This document shows, one piece after another, positions 36,415 to 45,687 of a stretch of 64,000 nucleotides of DNA. Made by a program: the position numbers and the translations under genes. This DNA comes from Candidatus Gastranaerophilales bacterium (GTDB taxonomy: Bacteria; Cyanobacteriota; Vampirovibrionia; Gastranaerophilales; Gastranaerophilaceae), in contig CALUYW010000004.1 in the NCBI GenBank assembly GCA_944325105.1, positions 42,966-106,965 of the forward strand. The letters run 5' to 3'. How positions within the stretch are numbered: position 1 is the first letter of the stretch; each line of letters opens with the position of its first letter. The notes under the pieces were generated by a model, which was given only the letters and a program-made list of their open reading frames with translations, searched no databases and had not been told where the DNA came from.

Positions 36415-37860
36415 CTAAACAATCGGTTTAGAATCTTTAGTAAACTCATTAATGGCTTTTGTTGCCGTCCTGACATTATTTAAACAGTCATTACCACCGA
36501 CACAGCCACCCTCACAACACATAACCTCAATAAGATTACCAAACTCGCACTGACCTTTTTTGGCAAAACTTTTTAGTGTGCGAATGGATTCTTTGTTTAT
36601 ACCGTTAACAAGGTGAGGTTTAACTTCTGAATTGCCATTATCTGCAACCTCGACAGATTTAGCCACACCGCCTGTTATACCAAAGTTTCTACCCTCTTTT
36701 GAAGCTTCAGAATCAAATGAACTTGGCTCAAGTTCACTAAGCTCAATCTTATGAGCTACAAACATAGCACCCATTTCTTCGTAATTCATAACATAATCGA
36801 CGTTAGGGTTGCTCATTGCCTCAGTTTTCTTAGCTACACAAGGAGAAACAAACACCGAAACCGCGTCAGGGTATTTTTCTCTGCAAATTTCCGCACTATA
36901 GTACATTGGAGTTTTTGTATCTGACCTGTACTGTGCAATTTCACTCAAGTGCTTATCTACAAGGTTGTTGTAGCCCGCGCAGCAAGATGTTGTCATAAAA
37001 GGCTGACCCTCGTTCATTCTTTCATGAAACTCCTTAGCCTCATTTGTTGCAGTAATGTCAGCACCTTGGGCTACTTCTAAAACGTCATAAAAGCCGCATT
37101 TTAAAAACGCAGTTTTCAGTTGATAAATGGAACATGGTAATTGCCCTGCAACAGAGGGAGCAATCATCGCTACAACTTTTTTACCCTGTTTAATTTTGTA
37201 TAAAATATCTATAATCTGACTTTTTTCATGGATTGCACCAAAAGGACAAGAGCTTACGCACTTACCGCAAGCGATACATTTGTCAAAGTCAATTCTGGCG
37301 TGCCCCTGTTCGTCTTTTGATATAGCATCCACGGGGCAAGCGTTTTCACAAGGAACAACAATTTTAACGATAGCGTGATATGGGCAAACCTGAATACATT
37401 TTGTACAGTTTTTGCACTTAGAACTATCGATTTGTGATTTACCGTTAACAATTGATATTGCGCCAAACTTACAATTTTCAAGACATGGACGTGCCACACA
37501 ACCTTGACATAAGTCGGTTACAAAAATTCTGTTTGGTACGCAGCCCTTACAAGCAGACTCAAGAACAGTTAAAGTATGTTCATCGGGCTTTTCTCTCTCG
37601 GTTGCCCATTTAGCATAGTTAGAAAGTAATATCCTCTCATCAGCCCCTTCCATGGAAAAACCAAGAGATGCTATAATTCTGTTCCTTAAAATTTCTCGTT
37701 CTTTATAAATGCAGCACCTGTATGGTACTTCATAGCCTTTAGGTCGCATTTCAAAAGGAATTAAACGCGTGCTTTCGCCAAAGTCATCGGATAAAAATGC
37801 TTTTATTGTTTTAATTAATATTTCTTTTTTTAGGTGAGCTGCTTGGTTATTCTTGTCCAT
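36415..37860 (-). CDS. [FeFe] hydrogenase-like protein of the HydS cluster
   Basis: 481 residues. An N-terminal helical domain is followed by Cys-rich segments (ESACKGCVPNR, LCQGCVARPCLENCKFGA, CKNCTKCIQVCPYHA, CIACGKCVSSCPFGA) that can hold several 4Fe-4S clusters. The H-cluster domain has variant motifs: TTSCCAGYNN (L1, both cysteines kept), VSPCVAKKTE (L2) and EVMCCEGGCVGG (L3). It therefore keeps all four H-cluster cysteines and the proton-transfer cysteine position and may be active, unlike its neighbour at 39.3 kb. Such group B-like proteins often accompany sensory hydrogenases. It overlaps the ferredoxin-like gene upstream by 14 bases. Confidence 0.9.
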   Translation of the reverse strand: MDKNNQAAHLKKEILIKTIKAFLSDDFGESTRLIPFEMRPKGYEVPYRCCIYKEREILRNRIIASLGFSMEGADERILLSNYAKWATEREKPDEHTLTVLESACKGCVPNRIFVTDLCQGCVARPCLENCKFGAISIVNGKSQIDSSKCKNCTKCIQVCPYHAIVKIVVPCENACPVDAISKDEQGHARIDFDKCIACGKCVSSCPFGAIHEKSQIIDILYKIKQGKKVVAMIAPSVAGQLPCSIYQLKTAFLKCGFYDVLEVAQGADITATNEAKEFHERMNEGQPFMTTSCCAGYNNLVDKHLSEIAQYRSDTKTPMYYSAEICREKYPDAVSVFVSPCVAKKTEAMSNPNVDYVMNYEEMGAMFVAHKIELSELEPSSFDSEASKEGRNFGITGGVAKSVEVADNGNSEVKPHLVNGINKESIRTLKSFAKKGQCEFGNLIEVMCCEGGCVGGNDCLNNVRTATKAINEFTKDSKPIV

Positions 37861-38110
37861 TTTTTAACTTTCTTTCAATTTCTTCTAATACACTTTCTAC
37901 AGTTGCCTTGCTGATTACCGTAAGGTCAACCATAACATAGGGCGCTTTAGCTTCTGAAGAAGTAGAGCACAAGTCAAGGCAAGGTACACCTTGAATTTCA
38001 ACATCATCACCATACTTAGCGGGAATTATATCCATTAACTCCTGCAGTTCTGATGCTCCCATAACAAAGCATGTTGTGCCCATGCATATTTTTACCTTAA
38101 CTTTTGCCAT
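37847..38110 (-). CDS. Thioredoxin-like [2Fe-2S] ferredoxin
   Basis: 87 residues. Four cysteines at 9, 14, 44 and 48 (CMGTTC and CLDLC) match the thioredoxin-like 2Fe-2S fold of the NuoE/HydC C-terminal domain. It probably shuttles electrons to or from the hydrogenase-like proteins around it. It overlaps the downstream hydrogenase-like gene. Confidence 0.9.
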   Translation of the reverse strand: MAKVKVKICMGTTCFVMGASELQELMDIIPAKYGDDVEIQGVPCLDLCSTSSEAKAPYVMVDLTVISKATVESVLEEIERKLKNGQE

Positions 38111-38119
38111 GTCTTCTCC

Positions 38120-39283
38120 TTATATATAACGAAGCGTCACTCTTTTAATATACTTGTCTTCAAGAATTTTTGCCATCTTTTTTACAATATTTTTTCTTAT
38201 TTCAATTTCAATCGGCAAATTTGGGTCATAATGCGCCTGATTTAATTTTGCACCAACCATGAACTCTATGCAATCACTACTTAATAAAAACTGCATAAGT
38301 TCATATGCCGCATTTTTTTCTTTCTCGCAAAATCCGTTCTCTAAATATTCAACAGTCCTTGTAAGAGTTAATATTCCCTCTGTCACAAGGTCTATACCAT
38401 CCATGTGCGACACTGCGGGCAATTTCCCGACACTTCGTGCTATGTCACATCTTACGGGGATATTTAACTCGCGAGAAATTAAATTTGCCGTAGTTCCGCC
38501 ACAAATTGCTTTTTTTGCAGACGATTTAAAAAATTCATTTGCATATTCGTTATCTTTTTCCTGATGATATGGAGGCCCTGTAAAAATTAATGCACGCCGA
38601 GGTTCGCGATAGTAAATAACACAACATGACGTGTCATCTTTTGCTTTTCTATCGGGTTCTGTGTTAATTGCAACTCTTACAACAAACTTTGCAAGCTCAC
38701 TGCTTGAAATGTCAGGTGTGTCTTTTATTTTTTCAAGCAAAAACCTTATCAATCCTGAGCGCCTTAAGCCAAGTTTTAAATCTGAACTGCCAAGTCCTGC
38801 TTGAGTTACGCCGTCCGAGCAAAAAATCAACCTGTCACCGAGTTTTAGTTTTAACTTATAAACATGCATATGGCGATTTTTAAACGTATCAGAATCGATT
38901 ACCGTATACTCAGGCTCAACAACCTTGCCTTCACTAATGTAGATGAACTTTGGGTTGCCCTCTTCAACTATTTTTACTTCACCATCTTCACTGCAATGAG
39001 CAACAGAAAAAGTTGAGTAACTGATTTTTCTAACCTGACAGACAGGCAAGGAGTTCATAACAACTTCACATGCAAGTTTAATATTTGCACTTGCTTCAAC
39101 AAATTTTAAAAGCATTGTAGCAGTCATCGTTGCTAAAATGTTAGCCTTTATACCGCTACCCAGCCCATCAGAAAGTACGGCAATTAAAGTATCCTTATCA
39201 GGATATCTTTTTGACAAAAAATAATCACCATAGGTGTTTTGATTGTATTTCTTTTCTTGAGCACAATCAATATCTATAAACAT
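38120..39283 (-). CDS. SpoIIE-family PP2C-type serine phosphatase
   Basis: 387 residues. PP2C metal-binding motifs of the SpoIIE/RsbU type are present: VLSDGLGSGIKANI, IFCSDGVTQ and KDDTSCCVIYY, the Asp residues binding two metal ions. The C-terminal ~150 residues form an extra domain with an ICGGTTANL segment. The gene overlaps the end of the HydS-like gene by one base. This phosphatase is a known partner of group C sensory hydrogenases, so it probably turns the H2 or redox signal into dephosphorylation of a target such as an anti-sigma antagonist. The target is not encoded nearby. Confidence 0.9.
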   Translation of the reverse strand: MFIDIDCAQEKKYNQNTYGDYFLSKRYPDKDTLIAVLSDGLGSGIKANILATMTATMLLKFVEASANIKLACEVVMNSLPVCQVRKISYSTFSVAHCSEDGEVKIVEEGNPKFIYISEGKVVEPEYTVIDSDTFKNRHMHVYKLKLKLGDRLIFCSDGVTQAGLGSSDLKLGLRRSGLIRFLLEKIKDTPDISSSELAKFVVRVAINTEPDRKAKDDTSCCVIYYREPRRALIFTGPPYHQEKDNEYANEFFKSSAKKAICGGTTANLISRELNIPVRCDIARSVGKLPAVSHMDGIDLVTEGILTLTRTVEYLENGFCEKEKNAAYELMQFLLSSDCIEFMVGAKLNQAHYDPNLPIEIEIRKNIVKKMAKILEDKYIKRVTLRYI

Positions 39284-41001
39284 TACTTCTTATCCCCGCC
39301 CTCAGAAGTTTCATAGTCTTGTGCTATAGTACTTAATAAGAGTTCTGTTTCAACCATATGCTCGCCAAGCAGACAGGCAATTTCCTGCACTATGGCAATA
39401 TTTTTGTTTATTACCTCATGTGCTTTTTGGGCTATTTTTTCCCTGCCGAGTTCGCTTTGAGTAACATCAGTAATTATAGCCCCTACAAGCTCGTTTTTCT
39501 CTATTGTAAAGGCACTAATATCATAAAGTCTGTTTTTAACAGGGTAGTGTTCTTTGTGAATATCCTTTGAGGTTTTTAGAGTTTCTTTAAAAATGTCGGA
39601 AAAATCGACAATTCTGTCTATACAAGCGCCGTTTAAACCCTCAGGACGGTCAGAGAATATATCAATCATATCCTGACAAAACATCTTCATAAATGCTTCA
39701 TTAGACTCAACAATTTTTAAGTCTTTATCAACCATAACAATAGCTGATGGCATACACCTCAGCATTGCAGCAGCTTTTTGCATTGCAATTTTTCTCATGT
39801 AAGAAACACACATTGATGGCTCTGCTTCGCCTGAAATAAGGGCGCTTGCAAGCTCTCTGCAGGTATTATAGCCACAACCTCCACAGTTAAGCTCGTCTTC
39901 TTCCGAGAATTTGCCGATTTTTTTAAGTGCTTCCGATAATCTCTCAAAACTGTATATTTCTTTTTCCACGGGAACTTTAAGATATTCTTTTTCCACAACT
40001 GTCTTTGGCTCGCTTGGTATTTCATCCCTTGTTTTTACTTTAGATAAAACATCAGAAATCCTTATAAGTTCCGATTTTTTACTTGAGTTACATGGCCCGG
40101 CCAGACAACCGCCGTTACAAGCTAAAGCTTCGATAAAAATTTTCTTGTTTAACAGATTAGTATCTAAACCCTTAAGAGCTTTTTCCAGATTTTCAATTGA
40201 ACTAATATTTAAAAGTGTGACACCATCAGCATTTTCACCCTTTTTAATAGTTTCATTCATACCGCCCTCAAGCGCGTAAAGTGAACCCTCACAAGCAGAC
40301 TCAGGAACAAAAGATTCATCTTTTTGCTCTAAATCATCAATTGAAATATACTCTTCTTGCAGCCAAAGTTTTAACTCTTCAAAAGTAAGCGCAACATCTA
40401 TAAGTTCAGGGCTAGAATCTGACTCATTTTTCTTTGCTATACAAGGGCCGATAAAAACAACTCTTATGTTATTGCCATAAATTTCCTTAAGCATTTTAGC
40501 GTGTGTTAGCGCGGGAGAGGCAATAGGTACTACATTTTGTAAAAACTTAGGATTGTAAAGCCTGATGTAATCTACTACAACAGGACAAGCACTTGAAATA
40601 AACAGACCCTTGTCATGCTCTTTCATTATTTTTGCACACTCGATAGAAACTTCCTGCGCGCCAAGTGCGGTTTCACTCACATGCTTAAAACCAAGCTTTT
40701 TTAAGAGCGCTATCATAGTGCCCGCACTATAGTCAAAAATACCGCTCCAACTTGGCGCTAAAGAAACATACACCTCTTGTTGCGCACGGAAGAGATTTTT
40801 TACTTTATCAACATCGTTTCTTACGCGTTTAGCATTATTGGGGCAAGCTTTAACACAATCACCGCAAGCAATGCACTTGTGCGGGATAACCGAAGCATGT
40901 CCGTTTTGAATACTAATAGCCTTAACATGACATTCTCTTACACACTTGTAGCAATCATGACATTCGTTGTTCAAGGTATAAACAGGGTAGAGTTTATCCA
41001 T
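39283..41001 (-). CDS. hydS: Sensory [FeFe] hydrogenase with PAS domain (HydS-like, group C)
   Basis: 572 residues. Domains in order: two 4Fe-4S motifs (CHDCYKCVRECH, CIACGDCVKACP), an H-cluster-type domain (~80-320), a further cluster motif (NCGGCGYNTCREL), and a PAS domain (PSAIVMVDKDLKIVESNEAF) with a C-terminal helix. The L1 motif reads SSACPVVVDY: the proton-transfer cysteine of catalytic enzymes is Ala here while the H-cluster ligand is kept. L2 is IGPCIAKKNE and L3 EALACNGGCLAGPCN. This substitution and the PAS domain match the group C sensory hydrogenases (HydS type), which sense H2 rather than turn it over quickly. Confidence 0.92.
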   Translation of the reverse strand: MDKLYPVYTLNNECHDCYKCVRECHVKAISIQNGHASVIPHKCIACGDCVKACPNNAKRVRNDVDKVKNLFRAQQEVYVSLAPSWSGIFDYSAGTMIALLKKLGFKHVSETALGAQEVSIECAKIMKEHDKGLFISSACPVVVDYIRLYNPKFLQNVVPIASPALTHAKMLKEIYGNNIRVVFIGPCIAKKNESDSSPELIDVALTFEELKLWLQEEYISIDDLEQKDESFVPESACEGSLYALEGGMNETIKKGENADGVTLLNISSIENLEKALKGLDTNLLNKKIFIEALACNGGCLAGPCNSSKKSELIRISDVLSKVKTRDEIPSEPKTVVEKEYLKVPVEKEIYSFERLSEALKKIGKFSEEDELNCGGCGYNTCRELASALISGEAEPSMCVSYMRKIAMQKAAAMLRCMPSAIVMVDKDLKIVESNEAFMKMFCQDMIDIFSDRPEGLNGACIDRIVDFSDIFKETLKTSKDIHKEHYPVKNRLYDISAFTIEKNELVGAIITDVTQSELGREKIAQKAHEVINKNIAIVQEIACLLGEHMVETELLLSTIAQDYETSEGGDKK

Positions 41002-41003
41002 AA

Positions 41004-41255
41004 TTAACCCCTAACTTTATCCAGTATTTCATTTAGTTTTTCTCTTGTGATGTTTGAGTATAGTATTCCGTTAATTGTAATATTAGGACCATCTGCACAT
41101 TTTCCCTCACACCTTGAGCCTGAGATATCAATCTTTGCCTCAAGATTATTGTCTCTGACGTACTCTTCAATGAAACTTAAATGTTCCTCATTTCCCCTTG
41201 CGAAGCAAGAACTACCCAAACACACAGTAATATTAAGTTCTTTGGTCATTATCAA
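41004..41255 (-). CDS. Thioredoxin-like [2Fe-2S] ferredoxin
   Basis: 83 residues with Cys12, Cys17, Cys49 and Cys53 (CLGSSC; CEGKC), the thioredoxin-like 2Fe-2S pattern. It is the first gene of the HydS cluster, 2 bases before the hydS-like gene, and probably feeds electrons into or out of that protein. A similar small ferredoxin (37.8 kb) sits later in the same operon. Confidence 0.9.
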   Translation of the reverse strand: MIMTKELNITVCLGSSCFARGNEEHLSFIEEYVRDNNLEAKIDISGSRCEGKCADGPNITINGILYSNITREKLNEILDKVRG

Positions 41256-41278
41256 ATTCCTATAACAATATATACAGT

Positions 41279-41296
41279 ATAGTCTAAAGCGACTAT
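41279..41296. promoter_or_regulatory. Inverted repeat between divergent hydrogenase operons
   Basis: ATAGTC-TAAAGC-GACTAT, perfect 6-bp arms, 23 bases before the HydS-cluster operon and about 80 bases before hydC. Candidate operator for coordinated control; the regulator is unknown and it does not match the Rex consensus. Confidence 0.45.
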
Positions 41297-41376
41297 TTAG
41301 GCAATTTAATATTTGCTTTATATCAAAATGCGTGCAATAATCATTTCATGGGTTGTTAGTTAATAAAGGAGAAGTC

Positions 41377-41877
41377 ATGAGCACTCAAACATCAGGTGTT
41401 ATTAACTTTAAGAAAGTTGATGACATCATTAACTCTTGCGGTGCAAAAAAATCAAACCTTATTGCTATTTTACAAAAAGTGCAAGAAGAGTTCAGATACT
41501 TACCTCAAGAAGCCATCACTTACATTGGAACAAAAATAGATGAATTGTCACCTGCTACTGTATATGGGGTGGCAACTTTTTATGCGCAATTTTCACTTGA
41601 GCCAAAAGGAAAATATGAAGTAAAATGCTGCGACGGTACTGCATGCCACGTTAGGGGCTCAATGCCTGTGTACACCTATTTAATGGAAAGATTTAACCTT
41701 AAAGAGGGTAAATACACATCAGATGACGGACTGTTTTCAGTTGAAACAGTCAGCTGCCTTGGTGCATGCGGACTTGCTCCGGTTGTTGTAATTAACGGCA
41801 AGGTCTATCCGCAAATGACAACAGATGCAATAAAAATAATTATCGACACTATTGTGCGCGAAGAAAATGAGGGTTAG
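41377..41877 (+). CDS. hydC: NAD-linked [FeFe] hydrogenase subunit C (NuoE-like)
   Basis: About 166 residues from the ATG at 41377, which has AAAGGAG upstream (the frame also opens earlier without support). NuoE family: helical N-terminus, then the 2Fe-2S thioredoxin-like domain with CCDGTACHVRGS and CLGACGLAPV (Cys-x4-5-Cys, Cys-x3-Cys). It is the small electron-transfer subunit of the trimeric HydABC complex. It is the first gene of hydCBA; 3 bases separate it from hydB. Confidence 0.95.
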   Translation: MSTQTSGVINFKKVDDIINSCGAKKSNLIAILQKVQEEFRYLPQEAITYIGTKIDELSPATVYGVATFYAQFSLEPKGKYEVKCCDGTACHVRGSMPVYTYLMERFNLKEGKYTSDDGLFSVETVSCLGACGLAPVVVINGKVYPQMTTDAIKIIIDTIVREENEG

Positions 41878-41880
41878 CCA

Positions 41881-43749
41881 ATGGAAACAGAAGTAAAAAA
41901 ACTTAGTATAAATATTGAAGAAGAAAAAAACAAAGCACTTGAAGCCATTAAAAAACAAGGCTTAAGGGTGCTTGTTTGCAATGGTACAGGCTGTATTGCA
42001 AACGGTTCAAACGAAGTTATAGAAAAATTCAGAGAGCTTGGCGCTGATGTTTCAATTTTAAGCGAACATGATAAAGTCACCATTGTTCCCACAGGCTGCC
42101 ACGGCTTTTGCGAACAAGGTGTACTTGTCATCATTCCTGATTTTGACATTACATATGTTAAAGTTAAACCCGATGATGTTGAAGAAATTGTAAACTCTCA
42201 TATAAAAGACGGCAAACCTGTTGAAAGGCTTCTTTATACAGACCCAAAATCAGGTAATCACGTTTATAAGAATGAAGAAATCAATTTCTACGCAAAACAA
42301 TCACGTACATCACTTAAAAACTGCGGTGAAATAAATGCGGAATGCATAGATGAAGCCATTGCTAAAGGTGGCTACAGGGCACTAGCTAAGGTTCTGGAGC
42401 AAAATAACCCTGATGCGGTTATAGAGGAAATTGAAAAATCAGGCCTCAGAGGTCGTGGCGGGGGCGGTTTTCCGACAGGCAGGAAATGGCGCTTTACCGC
42501 AGCCAATAAAGGCGGCAAGTCTTATGTTGTATGTAATGGTGATGAGGGTGACCCGGGTGCTTTTATGGACAGGTCAGTTATGGAAGGCGACCCGCACAAA
42601 TTACTTGAAGGTATGGCTATAGCCGGCTTTGCAATAGGTGCTGATGAAGCATACATCTATGTAAGAGCAGAGTATCCGCTTGCAATTAAACGTCTTAGAA
42701 TAGCCATAAAACAAGCTGAGGAGAAAAATCTTCTGGGTAAAAACATCATGGGCAGCGGATTTAACTTTGATATTCATATTAAAGAAGGTGCGGGCGCATT
42801 TGTTTGCGGCGAAGAAACTGCGCTTTTGGCGTCAATCGAGGGTGAGCGCGGTATGCCTAGACCAAAACCGCCATTCCCTGCAAACTGCGGACTTTTTGGA
42901 CGCCCTACACTTATAAACAATGTAGAAACTCTGGCTAACGTACCCGTTATTATCGATAAAGGTGCTGATTGGTTTGCGTCATTTGGTACAGAAACGTCAA
43001 AAGGTACAAAAACATTTGCCCTAACAGGTGAAGTAAACAACACAGGCCTTATCGAAGTTCCTATGGGTACAACACTTAGAGAAATTGTATTTGACATAGG
43101 CGGGGGCATTAGAAACGGCAAAAAATTTAAAGCCGTACAAATAGGAGGCCCCTCGGGCGGTTGTTTAACAGAAGAGCACCTTGATTTACCTATGGATTAT
43201 GACAACCTTATTAAAGCGGGTGCTATGGTCGGCTCAGGCGGTCTTGTAGTAATGAATGAGGACACATGTATCGTTGAAGTTGCTAGGTTCTTTATGCACT
43301 TTACACAAAATGAAAGCTGCGGAAAGTGCGTTCCATGTCGTGAGGGCACAAAGAATATGCTAAAAATTCTTGAAAAAATTGTTCGCGGTAACGGTGAAAT
43401 GAAAGACCTTGATACACTTGAAGAGCTAGCAATAGCCGTTAAAGAGGGTTCTCTGTGCGGGCTTGGTAAAACAGCTCCAAACCCTGTTTTATCGACTCTT
43501 AAATACTTTAGAGGTGAATATATTGCGCACATTAAAGAAAAAAGATGCCCCGCGGGTGTTTGCAGTGCACTTAAAGTTATTAAAATCAATGAAGAGCTCT
43601 GCAAAGGCTGTACAAAATGCGCCAGAAATTGCCCTGTTGGAGCTATTGAGGGAACGGTTAAAAATCCTCACAAAATTAATCAGGAAAAATGTATCAAGTG
43701 CGGTGCCTGCATAAGCGCATGCCCGTTCAAGGCAATTTCACAGGCATAG
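41881..43749 (+). CDS. hydB: NAD-linked [FeFe] hydrogenase subunit B (NuoF-like)
   Basis: 622 residues. An N-terminal thioredoxin-like ferredoxin domain (VCNGTGCIANGSN; CHGFCEQG) precedes the NuoF core: NADH site GRGGGGFPTGRKW, FMN site DEGDPGAFMDRSV, 4Fe-4S ligands ESCGKCVPCREGT. The C-terminus adds two 4Fe-4S motifs (CKGCTKCARNCP, CIKCGACISACP). It binds NAD(H) and FMN and is the presumed site of electron bifurcation in HydABC enzymes, where NADH and reduced ferredoxin are oxidised together to make H2. Confidence 0.96.
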   Translation: METEVKKLSINIEEEKNKALEAIKKQGLRVLVCNGTGCIANGSNEVIEKFRELGADVSILSEHDKVTIVPTGCHGFCEQGVLVIIPDFDITYVKVKPDDVEEIVNSHIKDGKPVERLLYTDPKSGNHVYKNEEINFYAKQSRTSLKNCGEINAECIDEAIAKGGYRALAKVLEQNNPDAVIEEIEKSGLRGRGGGGFPTGRKWRFTAANKGGKSYVVCNGDEGDPGAFMDRSVMEGDPHKLLEGMAIAGFAIGADEAYIYVRAEYPLAIKRLRIAIKQAEEKNLLGKNIMGSGFNFDIHIKEGAGAFVCGEETALLASIEGERGMPRPKPPFPANCGLFGRPTLINNVETLANVPVIIDKGADWFASFGTETSKGTKTFALTGEVNNTGLIEVPMGTTLREIVFDIGGGIRNGKKFKAVQIGGPSGGCLTEEHLDLPMDYDNLIKAGAMVGSGGLVVMNEDTCIVEVARFFMHFTQNESCGKCVPCREGTKNMLKILEKIVRGNGEMKDLDTLEELAIAVKEGSLCGLGKTAPNPVLSTLKYFRGEYIAHIKEKRCPAGVCSALKVIKINEELCKGCTKCARNCPVGAIEGTVKNPHKINQEKCIKCGACISACPFKAISQA

Positions 43750-43761
43750 GAGAGACAAAAT

Positions 43762-45522
43762 ATGACAAACACATTATTTATAAACGGCAAAGAATGCAGC
43801 TATACAAATGAGCCAAATTTGCTTGAAGTAATCAGAAATAACGGTTTTAACGTACCGACATTTTGCTACAGACCAGATTTAACCCAATACGGCGCTTGTA
43901 GAATGTGTGTTGTAGAAATTGAGGGCAGAGGCATACAGTCATCTTGCACAATGCCGCCGGAGCCAGGTTTAAAAATTCATACAAACACTGAAAAAACAAG
44001 AAGAATTAGAAAAATAGTTCTTGAACTTTTACTTGCAAATCACGATAGAGAATGTACAACTTGTGATAAGTCAGGAAAATGCGAACTGCAACAATATGCG
44101 CAAGAATACGGTATTAAAGATATCAGATTTGCAAAGAAAAAACCTCAAGAGTATCTGCCAATAGATAACTCCAACCCGTCAATCGTTCGCGACCCGAATA
44201 AATGTATTCTCTGTGGCGCTTGCGTGCGCGCTTGCAGCGAGTTTCAAGGACATAGTGTACTGGGCTTTGCAAACAGGGGTTCAAAAACAGTTGTTCAACC
44301 TATGGCTGGCAAGGCTCTTGGTAGCGTAGACTGTGTTTTCTGCGGTCAATGCCAAGCGGTTTGCCCGACAGGCGCACTAACAATCAAGTCAGATATCGAC
44401 AGAGCTTGGGATTTAATCAACGATAAAGAAAAGAAAACTGTAGTACAGATGGCTCCATCTGTCCGTGTAGCGCTCGGTGAAGAGTTTGGATTAAACCCAG
44501 GGGAAAATGTAATAGGTAAGCTAAATGCAGCACTTAGACAACTTGGTTTTGACCTTGTTTTCGACACAAACTTCTCTGCAGACTTGACTATTATGGAAGA
44601 AGCAAGCGAGTTTATAGGAAGAGTTACAAAAGGCGAAAATCTTCCCCTATTTACTTCCTGCTGCCCTGCTTGGGTCAGATACTTAGAAACTCAACACCCT
44701 GATATGCTAAATCACTTATCAACCTGTAAATCACCTCAGGGAATGTTATCTCCCATAATTAAAGAGCTTGTGCCAAAGTATTACGAGGGCTATACAAAAG
44801 AAAATCTCTACGTAGTATCAGTTATGCCATGTACCGCTAAAAAAGCCGAGGCAGTGCGCGGTCAACTGTTTGATTCAAATGGCAGAGCACAAACTGATGT
44901 TGTGCTCACAACACAAGAGATAGCAAGAATGATTAAATCAGCAGGTATTAACCTTGCTACAATCAACCCTGAACAAAACGATTCGCCCTTTGGTCAATAC
45001 ACAGGCGCCGGTACAATCTTTGGAGCTTCAGGCGGGGTCGCAGAAGCTGCGGTTAGAACGGCTTATGAATTTATTACACATGAAGAGCTTAAAACACTGG
45101 ACTTTAAGCCTCTTCGTGGCGTTGATAAAGACCATAGAACAAAAGAAGCAGAAATTGACATAAAAGGTACAAAAGTAAAAGTAAGAGTAGTTTCAACCCT
45201 TAAAGAAGCTGAAAAGTCAATTCGCGAGATAAAAGAAGGCAAAGCAGATTTTCACCTGCTGGAAGTTATGGCATGCCCTGGTGGTTGTATAAACGGTGGC
45301 GGACAACCAAGAAGCTGTGATGATTCAAAAATTAAAGAAGAAAGAGCAAAAGGCCTGTATAAAGAAGATTCAGAGCTACCGCTTCGCAAATCGCACCAAA
45401 ACCCTGACATAGTCAAACTGTATGAAGAGTTCTTGGAAAAACCTAATTCACATAAGGCGCACGAACTTCTACACACGACATATTCTGATATGTTTAAAAA
45501 TTCATACAGGGATTTAAAATAA
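43762..45522 (+). CDS. hydA: [FeFe] hydrogenase catalytic subunit A
   Basis: 586 residues. Domains: 2Fe-2S ferredoxin (CYRPDLTQYGACRMCVVE), the His-Cys3 4Fe-4S site (HDRECTTCDKSGKCELQQ), two 4Fe-4S clusters (CILCGACVRACSEFQG; CVFCGQCQAVCPTGA) and the H-cluster domain with canonical L1 FTSCCPAWVRYLE, L2 VMPCTAKKAEA and L3 EVMACPGGCINGGGQP. All catalytic cysteines, including the proton-transfer one, are present, so it should be fully active. The maturases HydE, HydF and HydG are not in the window. A strong terminator follows. Confidence 0.97.
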   Translation: MTNTLFINGKECSYTNEPNLLEVIRNNGFNVPTFCYRPDLTQYGACRMCVVEIEGRGIQSSCTMPPEPGLKIHTNTEKTRRIRKIVLELLLANHDRECTTCDKSGKCELQQYAQEYGIKDIRFAKKKPQEYLPIDNSNPSIVRDPNKCILCGACVRACSEFQGHSVLGFANRGSKTVVQPMAGKALGSVDCVFCGQCQAVCPTGALTIKSDIDRAWDLINDKEKKTVVQMAPSVRVALGEEFGLNPGENVIGKLNAALRQLGFDLVFDTNFSADLTIMEEASEFIGRVTKGENLPLFTSCCPAWVRYLETQHPDMLNHLSTCKSPQGMLSPIIKELVPKYYEGYTKENLYVVSVMPCTAKKAEAVRGQLFDSNGRAQTDVVLTTQEIARMIKSAGINLATINPEQNDSPFGQYTGAGTIFGASGGVAEAAVRTAYEFITHEELKTLDFKPLRGVDKDHRTKEAEIDIKGTKVKVRVVSTLKEAEKSIREIKEGKADFHLLEVMACPGGCINGGGQPRSCDDSKIKEERAKGLYKEDSELPLRKSHQNPDIVKLYEEFLEKPNSHKAHELLHTTYSDMFKNSYRDLK

Positions 45523-45528
45523 ACACTT

Positions 45529-45558
45529 AAAACCGGACTTTTAAAGTCCGGTTTTTTT
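45529..45558 (+). terminator. Terminator of hydCBA
   Basis: AACCGGACTT (45531-45540) with AAGTCCGGTT (45544-45553), followed by a T run, 8 bases after the hydA stop. Confidence 0.9.
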
Positions 45559-45560
45559 AA

Positions 45561-45589
45561 TTGCAAATATGGAATTTTATTAGTATTAT
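45561..45589 (+). promoter_or_regulatory. Promoter of tRNA-Ser(CGA)
   Basis: TTGCAA (45561-45566) and TATTAT (45584-45589), 17-base spacer, -10 box ending 7 bases before the tRNA 5' end. Confidence 0.7.
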
Positions 45590-45596
45590 TATTTAT

Positions 45597-45684
45597 GGAG
45601 AGTTGTCCGAGCGGTTTATGGTGCGGATCTCGAAAGTCCGTGCAGGCTAATTACCTGCCGAGGGTTCGAATCCCTCACTCTCCG
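45597..45684 (+). tRNA. tRNA-Ser(CGA)
   Basis: 88-base class II tRNA. The acceptor is GGAGAGT with ACTCTCC plus discriminator G; the anticodon loop CTCGAAA gives CGA. The long variable arm is GTGCAGGCTAATTACCTGCC-like and the T-arm contains GGTTCGAATCC. No encoded CCA. Confidence 0.96.
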
Positions 45685-45687
45685 TAT

